Program-made: the position numbers and the translations under genes | Source: Acidobacteriota bacterium | Lineage (GTDB): Bacteria > Acidobacteriota > Terriglobia > Terriglobales > Acidobacteriaceae | Direction: 5' to 3' | Assembly (NCBI GenBank): GCA_021836865.1 | Contig: JAKBHH010000011.1 | Coordinates: 1-58,844 of the forward strand | DNA length: 58,844 nt | Part shown: one piece after another, positions 16,267 to 24,655 of the stretch | Layout: each line of letters starts with the position of its first letter | Numbering within the stretch: the stretch's first letter is position 1 | The notes under the pieces: generated by a model | The model's input: only the letters and a program-made list of their open reading frames with translations | The model's database searches: none | What the model was told of the DNA's origin: nothing

Positions 16267-19200
16267 ATGCTTAGGCAGCGCGATCAAAACGCACTCATTT
16301 CCCGGCGAACTTTCCTGAAGGGCCTGGGGCTCACCCCGGTAGTTCTTCGTGCGGCCCCGCTGATGGGTCTCCATGGGGCAGTTGGCGCGCAGGCAAGGGC
16401 AGCAACGAGCGAGATGCCCATGGCGCTGGCGGATGCGCGGTACACGCCTCACTACCCGACGGAATCGCCTCTGGCCGATCTGCTGCGCCTCGTGCCTCCG
16501 GGTTCGGACCAATACATCACAGAGCGATACGCGTTTGAAATCGAGAAGATCTTCGCGCGGTGGAGCGAGGATTTGCGGGGGTCCGTGCGCGATCACGCAG
16601 CGCCGCTGGAGTGGATGGAAGCCTCGCTCGATGCCACGTTCCTGGGCGGAGGGAACGAGCGGAAGATCCGCTCCACGCCCGGAATCGACGTTTTTATCCG
16701 GACGTTTGCGCCCGTAACTGGGGTGAGCCGCGAGCGTTTTGCGGAGGGACTGAGGGAGTGGCTGAAAGAGCTGGAGACCATCAAGACCGCTGAGTTCGAA
16801 ATCTACGCGATTGAGGCGGTCGAGGGCGCGGCGTTGAGCGTTCACACGCGGATTCGATATGACCTGGTGGCGAAACGACAGGATGGCAAGCTGGAGGAGC
16901 GGGTTGGCTCATGGCTCATCCACTGGAAAAACAGCGCTGCACAAGGCTGGAAGGCCCTGCGGTGGGAAGTGGATGCAGAGACGGTCTCGATGCTGGTGGG
17001 CCAGGCATTTATCGATGTGACCGAGAGCGCGCTGGGCAGGACGGAGTCATACAGAAACCAGCTGCTCCACGGCGCCGACTACTGGCGCACCACGCTGGAT
17101 GGCGCAGTCGGCATGGACCTCTACTGCAATAACGGCCTGGCGATGGGCGACTATGACAATGACGGATTTGACGATCTGTATGTGTGCCAGGCGGCGGGGC
17201 TGCCGAACCGGCTGTATCACAATCGCGGAGACGGCACGTTTGAAGACGTGACAGAGCGGGCTGGAGTGGGCGTTCTGGACAATACCGCCTCTGCGCTATT
17301 CGCTGACTTTGACAATCGCGGCCTGCAGGACCTGCTGGTGGTGTGCGGGACAGGACCGCTGCTGTTTCGCAATCAGGGAGATGGCACCTTCCTGCTGAAG
17401 CGCGACGCGTTCAAGTTCAAGCGGCCTCCGCAGGGCACCTTCACGCACGCGGCGATTGCGGACTACGATCGCGACGGGCGCGTGGATATCTACTTCTGCC
17501 TCTACATGTATTACCTGGGCCTCGATCAGTATCACTATCCCATTCCCTACTACGACGCGCGCAACGGGCCGCCCAACAGCCTGTTCCATAACGAAGGGAA
17601 CGGCACATTTGTGGAGATGACTGAGGCCGCGGGGCTTGATGTGGAGAACAACCGGTACAGTTTCTCCTGCGCGTGGGGCGATGCCGACGGCAACGGATTG
17701 CCAGACCTGTTTGTCTCCAATGACTTTGGCACTTCGCAGCTCTACCGCAACAATGGGAACGGAACATTCACCGATGTTTCCGCGCAGGCGGGTGTGGAGG
17801 GCGTAGGGGCGGGAATGGCCTGCTGCTGGGGCGATTTTGACAATGACGGCCGCCAGGATGCGTACGTGCCGAGCATGTGGGAAGCGGCGGGGCAGCGGGT
17901 TGCCGGGCAGCCCCAGTTTCACGCGCATGCGCCTGCGCAAATTCGGGAGCTGTATCAGCGTCATGCGCGCGGCAATGCACTGTATCGAAACCGGGGAGAC
18001 GGGACATTCAGCAACGTCGGCCGGGCGGCGGGCGTGGAGATGGGCCGCTGGTCGTGGTCCTCTGACTTCCTGGACTTCGATCACGACGGCTACGCCGATC
18101 TCTATGTCGCAAACGGCTACATTACGGGCGCCAATCCTGAGGATCTGGCAAGCTTTTTCTGGCGGCAGGTGGTGGCGCGATCCTCAGAGGACACAACGCC
18201 CGCACTGGCCTACGAGCGCGGATGGAACGCCATTAACGAGCTGGTTCGCTCTGACTACTCGTGGCATGGAAGAGCAAGAAATGTTCTGTTCGCCAATAAT
18301 CACGACGGCACCTTCTCAGAGATTTCCGGCCCTTCCGGACTGGATTTTCTTGAGGACAGCCGATCTTTTGCGCTGGCTGATCTGGACCATGACGGCCGAC
18401 TCGAAGTGGTCCTCAAGAATCGCAACGCTCCGCAACTGCGCGTTGTGCATAACGCGATGGAGCAGGTTGGAAAGTCAATCTGTTTTCGGTTGCGAGGCAG
18501 AAACAGCAATCGGGATGCGATCGGGGCATCCGTGACGGTGGAGGCGGGCGAACTGCGCCAGACCAAATATCTGCAGGCAGGAACCGGCTTTCTGGCGCAA
18601 CACACCAAGGAGCTTTTTTTCGGCGTAGGCACACACGAAGGATCGATTCGCGCAACGGTGCGCTGGCCTAACGGAAGCTCGCAGGTCTTTGAGAATCTGG
18701 CTGCAAACCAGCGGATTGCGATTGAAGAGGGCTCGCAGGCCGTGCAAGCCAAGCCGTTCGCAAAGACACCTGCCCCTTTCGAGAAGCCGTCTCTTGCGCA
18801 AACGGGTGACTCGCTGCCCACCACGGTGGGGACATGGCTCATTCAGCCGCTGAAGGCTCCGGAGTTCTCCCTGCCGGACCTTGCTGGGACATCGCACACC
18901 CTGAAAGCCCTGCGGGGAAGCTTCGTGCTGCTCACCTTCTGGTCTATGAACGCTCCCGTAAGCCTGGAGCAGTTGCAATCGCTGCGCGGAGAGAGGCCTG
19001 CGTTTGAGCGCGGCGGCGTGCATGTCTTGGCGGTCAACGTGGACGAACAGCCCGACGCAGACGCCGCGCGGACGTATGCCGCACAGAAACACTTCTCTTT
19101 CTCCGTGCTGTTTGCGACGACGGAGATGGCAGGCATCTACAACATCATCTATGAGCATCTGTTCGACCGCCGCAGAAATCTCGGCCTTCCGACTTCCTTT

Positions 19201-20103
19201 CTCATCGACGGCGAGGGCATGATCGTGAGGGTCTATCAGGGCCTCAACGATCCCGCGCAGATGGCTGCGGATGTGCGACAAGTGCCCACGAGCCAGGAAG
19301 CGCGCATGGCGAAGGCGCTTCCCTTTCGCGGAATGCTTGTGCAGGATGCCTTTCAGCGCAACGACTTCACGTATGGCGTAGCCATGTTTCAGCATGGATA
19401 CCTGGAGCAGGCGTGGGACTCGTTTCAACAGGTGATCGCCGCCAAACCCAATGACGCCGACGCATACTATAACCTTGGAACGCTGAGCCTGCGCAGGAAC
19501 AATCTGGAGGCTGCCGCCGGGTATCTGCAGAAGACGGTGGCGCTGAAGCCCGATTATCCGGAGGCGTGGAATAATCTTGGCATGATGGCGGCACAGCAGG
19601 GACGGGCGGATGAGGCCATCTCGGACTTTGAGCGCTCACTGCAATTGAGGCCGGGCTACGCCATTGCACTGCTCAATCTGGGGAATGTGTACCGGAGGAT
19701 GAAGCAGTTTGATAAAGCTGCGACTTACCTGGACCAAGCCATGCGTGAACAGCCCGACGATCCGGAGGTCAGCTATAGCCAGGGCATGCTTTACGCGCAG
19801 CAAGACCAGTTAGAGAAAGCGGAGGAGTTTCTGACCAGGGCCATCAGTCTGCGGCCTAACTATCCCGAGGCGCTTAACAATCTCGGAGTGGTCTACGTTC
19901 GCGAGCAGAACTATCCGAAAGCGATGGATCAGTTTCAAGCGGGAATCAAGGTGGCGCCGAGTTATGGGCAGTCGTATCTGAACCTGGCCCGGCTTGACCT
20001 GATGCTGAATGAAAAAGAAAAGGCACGTTCGGTTCTCGAACAGATGCTGCAAGTACTGCCCGAGAATGCCGAAGCGAAGCGGAATCTGGAAATGCTACGA
20101 TGA
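16267..20103 (+). CDS. Tat-exported FG-GAP/ASPIC-UnbV protein fused to a redoxin-like domain and TPR repeats
   Basis: A 1278-aa multidomain exported protein. ISRRTFLKG at residues 11-19 is a canonical Tat signal. Residues of about 50-270 form an unassigned domain. FG-GAP/VCBS repeats follow (about 285-718) with Ca-binding DxDxDGxxD motifs such as DYDNDGFDDLYV, DYDRDGRVDIYF and DFDHDGYADLYV. An ASPIC/UnbV domain follows at about 736-825 (NSNRDAIGASV, ATVRWPNGSS). Residues of about 860-1010 look like a thioredoxin/AhpC-TSA domain (APEFSLPDLAG, FVLLTFWSMNAPVS, LPTSFLIDGEG), but the usual CxxC is replaced by MNAP, so thiol chemistry is unlikely. TPRs fill about 1034-1278. It overlaps the next gene by 4 nt (ATGA). 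Confidence 0.88.
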   Translation: MLRQRDQNALISRRTFLKGLGLTPVVLRAAPLMGLHGAVGAQARAATSEMPMALADARYTPHYPTESPLADLLRLVPPGSDQYITERYAFEIEKIFARWSEDLRGSVRDHAAPLEWMEASLDATFLGGGNERKIRSTPGIDVFIRTFAPVTGVSRERFAEGLREWLKELETIKTAEFEIYAIEAVEGAALSVHTRIRYDLVAKRQDGKLEERVGSWLIHWKNSAAQGWKALRWEVDAETVSMLVGQAFIDVTESALGRTESYRNQLLHGADYWRTTLDGAVGMDLYCNNGLAMGDYDNDGFDDLYVCQAAGLPNRLYHNRGDGTFEDVTERAGVGVLDNTASALFADFDNRGLQDLLVVCGTGPLLFRNQGDGTFLLKRDAFKFKRPPQGTFTHAAIADYDRDGRVDIYFCLYMYYLGLDQYHYPIPYYDARNGPPNSLFHNEGNGTFVEMTEAAGLDVENNRYSFSCAWGDADGNGLPDLFVSNDFGTSQLYRNNGNGTFTDVSAQAGVEGVGAGMACCWGDFDNDGRQDAYVPSMWEAAGQRVAGQPQFHAHAPAQIRELYQRHARGNALYRNRGDGTFSNVGRAAGVEMGRWSWSSDFLDFDHDGYADLYVANGYITGANPEDLASFFWRQVVARSSEDTTPALAYERGWNAINELVRSDYSWHGRARNVLFANNHDGTFSEISGPSGLDFLEDSRSFALADLDHDGRLEVVLKNRNAPQLRVVHNAMEQVGKSICFRLRGRNSNRDAIGASVTVEAGELRQTKYLQAGTGFLAQHTKELFFGVGTHEGSIRATVRWPNGSSQVFENLAANQRIAIEEGSQAVQAKPFAKTPAPFEKPSLAQTGDSLPTTVGTWLIQPLKAPEFSLPDLAGTSHTLKALRGSFVLLTFWSMNAPVSLEQLQSLRGERPAFERGGVHVLAVNVDEQPDADAARTYAAQKHFSFSVLFATTEMAGIYNIIYEHLFDRRRNLGLPTSFLIDGEGMIVRVYQGLNDPAQMAADVRQVPTSQEARMAKALPFRGMLVQDAFQRNDFTYGVAMFQHGYLEQAWDSFQQVIAAKPNDADAYYNLGTLSLRRNNLEAAAGYLQKTVALKPDYPEAWNNLGMMAAQQGRADEAISDFERSLQLRPGYAIALLNLGNVYRRMKQFDKAATYLDQAMREQPDDPEVSYSQGMLYAQQDQLEKAEEFLTRAISLRPNYPEALNNLGVVYVREQNYPKAMDQFQAGIKVAPSYGQSYLNLARLDLMLNEKEKARSVLEQMLQVLPENAEAKRNLEMLR

Positions 20104-22664
20104 ATGCCCTGAAAAACCTCGCGAACGCAACAAGTCTGCGCCGTGGAAGACAGAAGAGCCGTGAAGCCATGGCGCAGCGTTTGCGCGTTCCATTCATTGC
20201 CGGACTTCTTGTCTGCAGCAGCCTCTGCGCCTGCTTTGTGTGCGATGCACAGCAAGGACCATCCCATGCGACTGCCGACTTCAGTGAAGCGCAGGAGTTG
20301 CTTCAGCAACACCGATTAAACGAAGCCAGGACGGCCGCGATGGACGCACTGACGCTTCATCCATTGAGCGTGGAGGGGTATAACCTGCTCGGCATTATCG
20401 ACGACGAGAGGATGGACTATCAGGGAGCTCTGGAGGCCTTCCAGAAAGCACTGGCGCTGGCTCCCCACTCCATCAAGACGCACAACAACCTGGGCAACCT
20501 TTACGCGGAAACCAGGCACCTGGATCTAGCCGAGCAGGAGTTCAGGACGGCACTCCACATCAACCCTGCAGACCAGGAGGGAAACTATAACCTTGGAACT
20601 CTGCTGATGGTGAAAGGCGAAGCTGCACAGGCGATCCCGTATCTTGAACGGATTCATCCGCAGACCGTTGCTTCGCGGTTCAACCTGGTGCGGGCTTACT
20701 TTCAGCTCCATCGCGCGGCGGATGGCCTGCGCATGGCGAATGAGTTAGCCGAACAGGCGAAGGATCAGGTGCGCGTCCAATTTTCGCTGGGAGTCTTTCT
20801 CGCTTCGCAAAAGCAGTATGCGCCGGCGCAACTGGCGCTGGAACGGGCAGACGCGCTGCAGCCGGAGACATTTGAGACTCTTTACAACCTGGGAGAGGTC
20901 TATCTCCGCACGGGTCAGTCGGCCAAGGCAGACCTTGCGTTGAACCGCGCTCTGAAACTGAAGCCGGAGTCGGTTGACGCGCTTTCTTTGCTGGCGCAGT
21001 CCTACTCCAGCCAGTCGCGACCGCTAGACGCTCTGGATGTGCTGCTGCGGGCGCACAAGCTTTCACCGGAAAATCCGGACGTGATGTACCAGATGGCCCA
21101 GGTGAGCATGTCGCAAAGCTACTTTGAAGATGCGATTCCTCTGCTCGAAGATGGATTGAAGGTCGCCCCGAACCGCGCGGACATGCTTGCCGCGCTAGGC
21201 GAGAGTTACTTCATGGCCGGGAAGGTTGATAAGGCCATTCAAGAGTTCAACAAGCTTGTCGCGGTGGAGGGATCCGCGCGCTCCTATGCTTTCCTGGGGC
21301 TTTCCTACCGCAACTTAGGACGTTTCGACGAGGCAAAGAGTTACTTCGATCAAGGCTTGAAGCTTGATCCGAAGAATACCTTATGCCTCTATAACCTGGG
21401 TTTCATCGCGGAACGGCAAGGTAACTCCGCAGGCGCCGAGTCTTATTTTCAACAGGCACTTGCCATTAATCCGAACTTTCCGGAGGCGCTGCTGGAGCTG
21501 GCTAACCTGCGGATTGTCGCGCACCGATTCGCAGAGGCGGAAGTGCTGCTTCGCAGGTATGTGCAGGCCAGCCACGATCCGTCCAGCGGCTTCTACAAGC
21601 TTGCCATGGTCGAGCGCAGCCTGCACGAGACGGCCGCGGCAGAGCGCGACCTGAACGTGTTCAAAACGCTCTCAAAGAATTCCCAGGGCGGACCCTATCC
21701 GTATGAGCACCTCTTTGACTATCTGAATAACCGCTCGACGCTGAGCCAGAATGCGCGCAATGAACTGGATTTGAATCAGGTCGTCGAAGAGGTCAAGAAG
21801 CATCCAGAGCAGCCACAGGATTTGTATCTGCTGAGCAAGGCCTATCTGAAGCTGGGAAGGATTGACGATGCCAAGGCGACCATCCGGAAACTGGATGAGT
21901 TAAGCGCGAGCGATTATCGAACGCTGGCTGGAACAGGAGTACTGCTGGCGAGCTTTAGACTTTACAGCGATGCCATTGCGCATTTTCAGCAAGCCCTCGC
22001 AGTCAATCCGAATTCGGATGACATCAAGTTTGACCTGGCGAACGCTTACTTCAAGCAGCGGTCCTACGCGCAGGCGCTTGCGACGGCGAAGCAGGTATCG
22101 GCCCCGGCGCAAACTGATGACGCTTATCTCTCATTGGTTGGCGATATCTACGCTCATCTCGGAGACACTACTTCGGCGATGCATATCTACCGGGACGCGA
22201 TGACGCGGAATCCCGATAGCGATGGAGCCTACCTTTCCCTTGCGCTGCTGGAGTTGCGTACGGGAAACCTGGCCGATGCCAAGGCGACCTTGAGACAGGG
22301 CCAGGCCAGGATCCCTGCCTCAGGGAAATTGTTCTGGGGGGCGGGCTTGACTGCGGTTATCGAGGGCAAGGCTGATGAGGCAACTGCAGATTTCAATCGA
22401 GCGATCGACCTGATGCCAGAGTGGCCGGGCGCCTATTCGACCCTGGGGGTCTTCTACTTCCAGACTGGCCAGATTGCGAAAGCACGAGAAGTGTTGAACC
22501 GCTTCAGAGACAGCAGCGCCAGCGGCAGTCTTGAAGTGAGTCAGATAGAAGCGGTCCTGGATAGAGCTTCAGCCTCATGGCCGCCCGCTGACCGCACCAT
22601 TACCGCCGCTGATAAGTCACAACTTCTGCAGTTAGCCTTTTCACTCGCGGATCGTACGCTATGA
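20100..22664 (+). CDS. Large exported TPR-repeat protein (854 aa)
   Basis: The ATG at 20100 overlaps the preceding stop (ATGA). A basic N-region (RRGRQKSREAMAQRLR) and a hydrophobic stretch with several Cys (FIAGLLVCSSLCACFVCDAQ) suggest a signal peptide, possibly with an internal start at MAQRLR. The mature protein is about 20 tetratricopeptide units, for example ALHPLSVEGYNLLGIIDD and LALAPHSIKTHNNLGNLY. No enzymatic motif is visible. TPR superhelices serve as protein-binding scaffolds, so it probably organises the FG-GAP/ASPIC proteins encoded on either side. It overlaps the next gene by 4 nt. Confidence 0.88.
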   Translation: MNALKNLANATSLRRGRQKSREAMAQRLRVPFIAGLLVCSSLCACFVCDAQQGPSHATADFSEAQELLQQHRLNEARTAAMDALTLHPLSVEGYNLLGIIDDERMDYQGALEAFQKALALAPHSIKTHNNLGNLYAETRHLDLAEQEFRTALHINPADQEGNYNLGTLLMVKGEAAQAIPYLERIHPQTVASRFNLVRAYFQLHRAADGLRMANELAEQAKDQVRVQFSLGVFLASQKQYAPAQLALERADALQPETFETLYNLGEVYLRTGQSAKADLALNRALKLKPESVDALSLLAQSYSSQSRPLDALDVLLRAHKLSPENPDVMYQMAQVSMSQSYFEDAIPLLEDGLKVAPNRADMLAALGESYFMAGKVDKAIQEFNKLVAVEGSARSYAFLGLSYRNLGRFDEAKSYFDQGLKLDPKNTLCLYNLGFIAERQGNSAGAESYFQQALAINPNFPEALLELANLRIVAHRFAEAEVLLRRYVQASHDPSSGFYKLAMVERSLHETAAAERDLNVFKTLSKNSQGGPYPYEHLFDYLNNRSTLSQNARNELDLNQVVEEVKKHPEQPQDLYLLSKAYLKLGRIDDAKATIRKLDELSASDYRTLAGTGVLLASFRLYSDAIAHFQQALAVNPNSDDIKFDLANAYFKQRSYAQALATAKQVSAPAQTDDAYLSLVGDIYAHLGDTTSAMHIYRDAMTRNPDSDGAYLSLALLELRTGNLADAKATLRQGQARIPASGKLFWGAGLTAVIEGKADEATADFNRAIDLMPEWPGAYSTLGVFYFQTGQIAKAREVLNRFRDSSASGSLEVSQIEAVLDRASASWPPADRTITAADKSQLLQLAFSLADRTL

Positions 22665-24577
22665 GAGAACGCGCGGGCGGTCTGCACCGCAATTCTGTGC
22701 GGCAAACGGGCGCTGACGGCGCCTCGTGTAGAGGGCTGGCAATTGGGCGAGATGGGTCGAGCCCAGAGACCCGCGCAGGGAAGATGGAGTGCCCATGTTC
22801 CTGCGCGCTGCGCGGAAGAGAGCCCCGCAGATGGGACTTTGCCTGGCTCCTGGTCCGGCGTGCGCTGGCGCTGCTTGTCTTCTTCGTGATCGCCGGGGTT
22901 GGGCATTTTGTCGTGGGCCAGAAGACAAAGGTGGCAGCCGACACGGCCATTCCGGTCCATTTCACAGACATTCGCAAGGCCGCGGGAATCGACTTTGTGC
23001 AGGATTCCACCGAGAGTTCAGAGAAGTACTATCTGGAGACGATGGGGACCGGGGTGGGGTGGATTGACTATGACCAGGATGGTCTGATGGATATCTACTT
23101 TGTGCAGGCCGGCGCAACCGATGCTTACAAGCCTGCGAAGCCGTTGCGCTCTGCGCTCTACCACAACAACGGCGATGGAACGTTTACGGATGTGACTGCC
23201 AAAGCCGGCGTGGGTGGCGAAGGTCACTATGGGCAGGGTGTTGCGGTGGGAGACTTTGACAACGATGGCTTTCCTGATCTCTACGTAACGGGATATGGGC
23301 GAGCCATTCTTTACCACAACAACGGGAATGGGACCTTTACGGATGTGACGGCGAAGGCAGGCGTGGCTGATTCCGGTCAATGGTCGACAAGCGCGGGATG
23401 GTTTGACTTTGACAAAGATGGCTGGCTGGACCTTGTTGTGACCAACTATCTGGACTGGAGTCCGCAAAACAATCTGTGGTGCGGCGAACGTGCCGCAGGT
23501 TATCGGGCGTACTGCAATCCGAATAACTACAAGGGACAGCGGATCAAGCTCTACAGGAACAACCATGACGGGACGTTTACCGATGTCAGCGATAAGTCAG
23601 GGGTAGGATTGCCCGAGGCCAAGGGGATGGGCGTGGTACTTGCCGACTTGAATAATGACGGTTGGACCGACATCGCCATCGCCAACGATACCTGGCCGAA
23701 CTTCTATTTCCAAAACAACCACGATGGAACCTTTTCCGACGAATCGCTGCTGTCCGGGATCGCCGCAAGCGAAGATGGGCGGTATGAAGCGGGAATGGGT
23801 ATTGATGCGGCCGATATGGACGGCGATGGACTGCTCGATGTCTACATCACGCATCTTGACTTTGAATTGAATCGCCTGTACCACAATAACGGCGATGGGA
23901 CTTTTACAGATGTGACTTACTCCTCGGGAATTGGGAACAAGGCCATCACGATGAGTGGTGTTGCCGCCAAGTTTATTGATTTTGACAACGATGGATGGCC
24001 GGATATCGTCCAGGCGAACGGCGCTATGGTGGATAACGTCGCCCTTTATCACAGTGAGGTGACTTACAAAGAGCCGCTATTGATGTTCCATAACCTGGGC
24101 AGTGGACATTTTGAAAAGGCTTCAGAGGCGATGGGCCCGGACTTTATGCGGCCGGTTGCAGGACGAGGGCTTGCGACGGCGGATTTTCTGAATGACGGGG
24201 CGGTGGGAATCGCCGTGGTCTGCCGGGGCGAATCTCCCGAGCTGCTGCGCAACGACGGTGGCAATGCGAACCACTGGCTTGAAGTGTTGCTGATCGGTAC
24301 GAAGTCCAACCGGGATGGGATCGGCGCATCGCTCAAACTGACATCCGAAAGCATGGTGCAGGTGCAGCAGGCCAAGGGCGGATCGAGCTACATGTCTTCG
24401 AGCGACCCGCGCATCCATTTTGGCCTGGCGGGGCATACGAAGGTCGATTCGCTGGTGATCACGTGGCCCAGCGGCCATGTGGATAAGCTGATGAACCTGC
24501 CTGCCGATCAGATCCTTGCCGTCAAGGAGGGAGCAGGCGTTGTGCCGCACCCGTTCCCGCGAGTTCCTCGCAAATAG
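22661..24577 (+). CDS. Membrane-anchored FG-GAP repeat protein with ASPIC/UnbV domain
   Basis: 638 aa, with an ATG overlapping the upstream TPR gene by 4 nt. The first ~65 residues are basic and end in one hydrophobic segment (ALALLVFFVIAGVGHFVV), a signal anchor or uncleaved signal. Six Ca-loop motifs are seen (DYDQDGLMDIYF, DFDNDGFPDLYV, DFDKDGWLDLVV, DLNNDGWTDIAI, DMDGDGLLDVYI, DFDNDGWPDIVQ), each followed by the NNGDGTFTDVT strand. The C-terminal ASPIC domain reads NRDGIGASLKL and SLVITWPSGHVDK. This is a CRTAC1-like beta-propeller with its ASPIC tail. Unlike its two relatives in the arm it shows no twin-arginine motif. Confidence 0.88.
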   Translation: MRERAGGLHRNSVRQTGADGASCRGLAIGRDGSSPETRAGKMECPCSCALRGREPRRWDFAWLLVRRALALLVFFVIAGVGHFVVGQKTKVAADTAIPVHFTDIRKAAGIDFVQDSTESSEKYYLETMGTGVGWIDYDQDGLMDIYFVQAGATDAYKPAKPLRSALYHNNGDGTFTDVTAKAGVGGEGHYGQGVAVGDFDNDGFPDLYVTGYGRAILYHNNGNGTFTDVTAKAGVADSGQWSTSAGWFDFDKDGWLDLVVTNYLDWSPQNNLWCGERAAGYRAYCNPNNYKGQRIKLYRNNHDGTFTDVSDKSGVGLPEAKGMGVVLADLNNDGWTDIAIANDTWPNFYFQNNHDGTFSDESLLSGIAASEDGRYEAGMGIDAADMDGDGLLDVYITHLDFELNRLYHNNGDGTFTDVTYSSGIGNKAITMSGVAAKFIDFDNDGWPDIVQANGAMVDNVALYHSEVTYKEPLLMFHNLGSGHFEKASEAMGPDFMRPVAGRGLATADFLNDGAVGIAVVCRGESPELLRNDGGNANHWLEVLLIGTKSNRDGIGASLKLTSESMVQVQQAKGGSSYMSSSDPRIHFGLAGHTKVDSLVITWPSGHVDKLMNLPADQILAVKEGAGVVPHPFPRVPRK

Positions 24578-24614
24578 AGCGCCGTGCGCTGTGAAGCGGA
24601 CGCGGAGCCGCAAC

Positions 24615-24644
24615 TTTCCAAGCTCCGGTCGCGCTCTCTATAAT
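24615..24644 (+). promoter_or_regulatory. Internal promoter before the last FG-GAP/ASPIC gene
   Basis: TTTCCA (24615-24620), an 18-nt spacer and a perfect TATAAT (24639-24644). The ATG at 24656 begins only 12 nt after the -10, so a transcript would have a leader of about 5 nt or be leaderless. Confidence 0.55.
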
Positions 24645-24655
24645 TCCGTCATCCC

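Noticed and set aside
18860-19300. Active thioredoxin/peroxiredoxin within the 16267-20103 protein
   Set aside because: The fold pattern is present, but the catalytic CxxC is replaced by residues without Cys.
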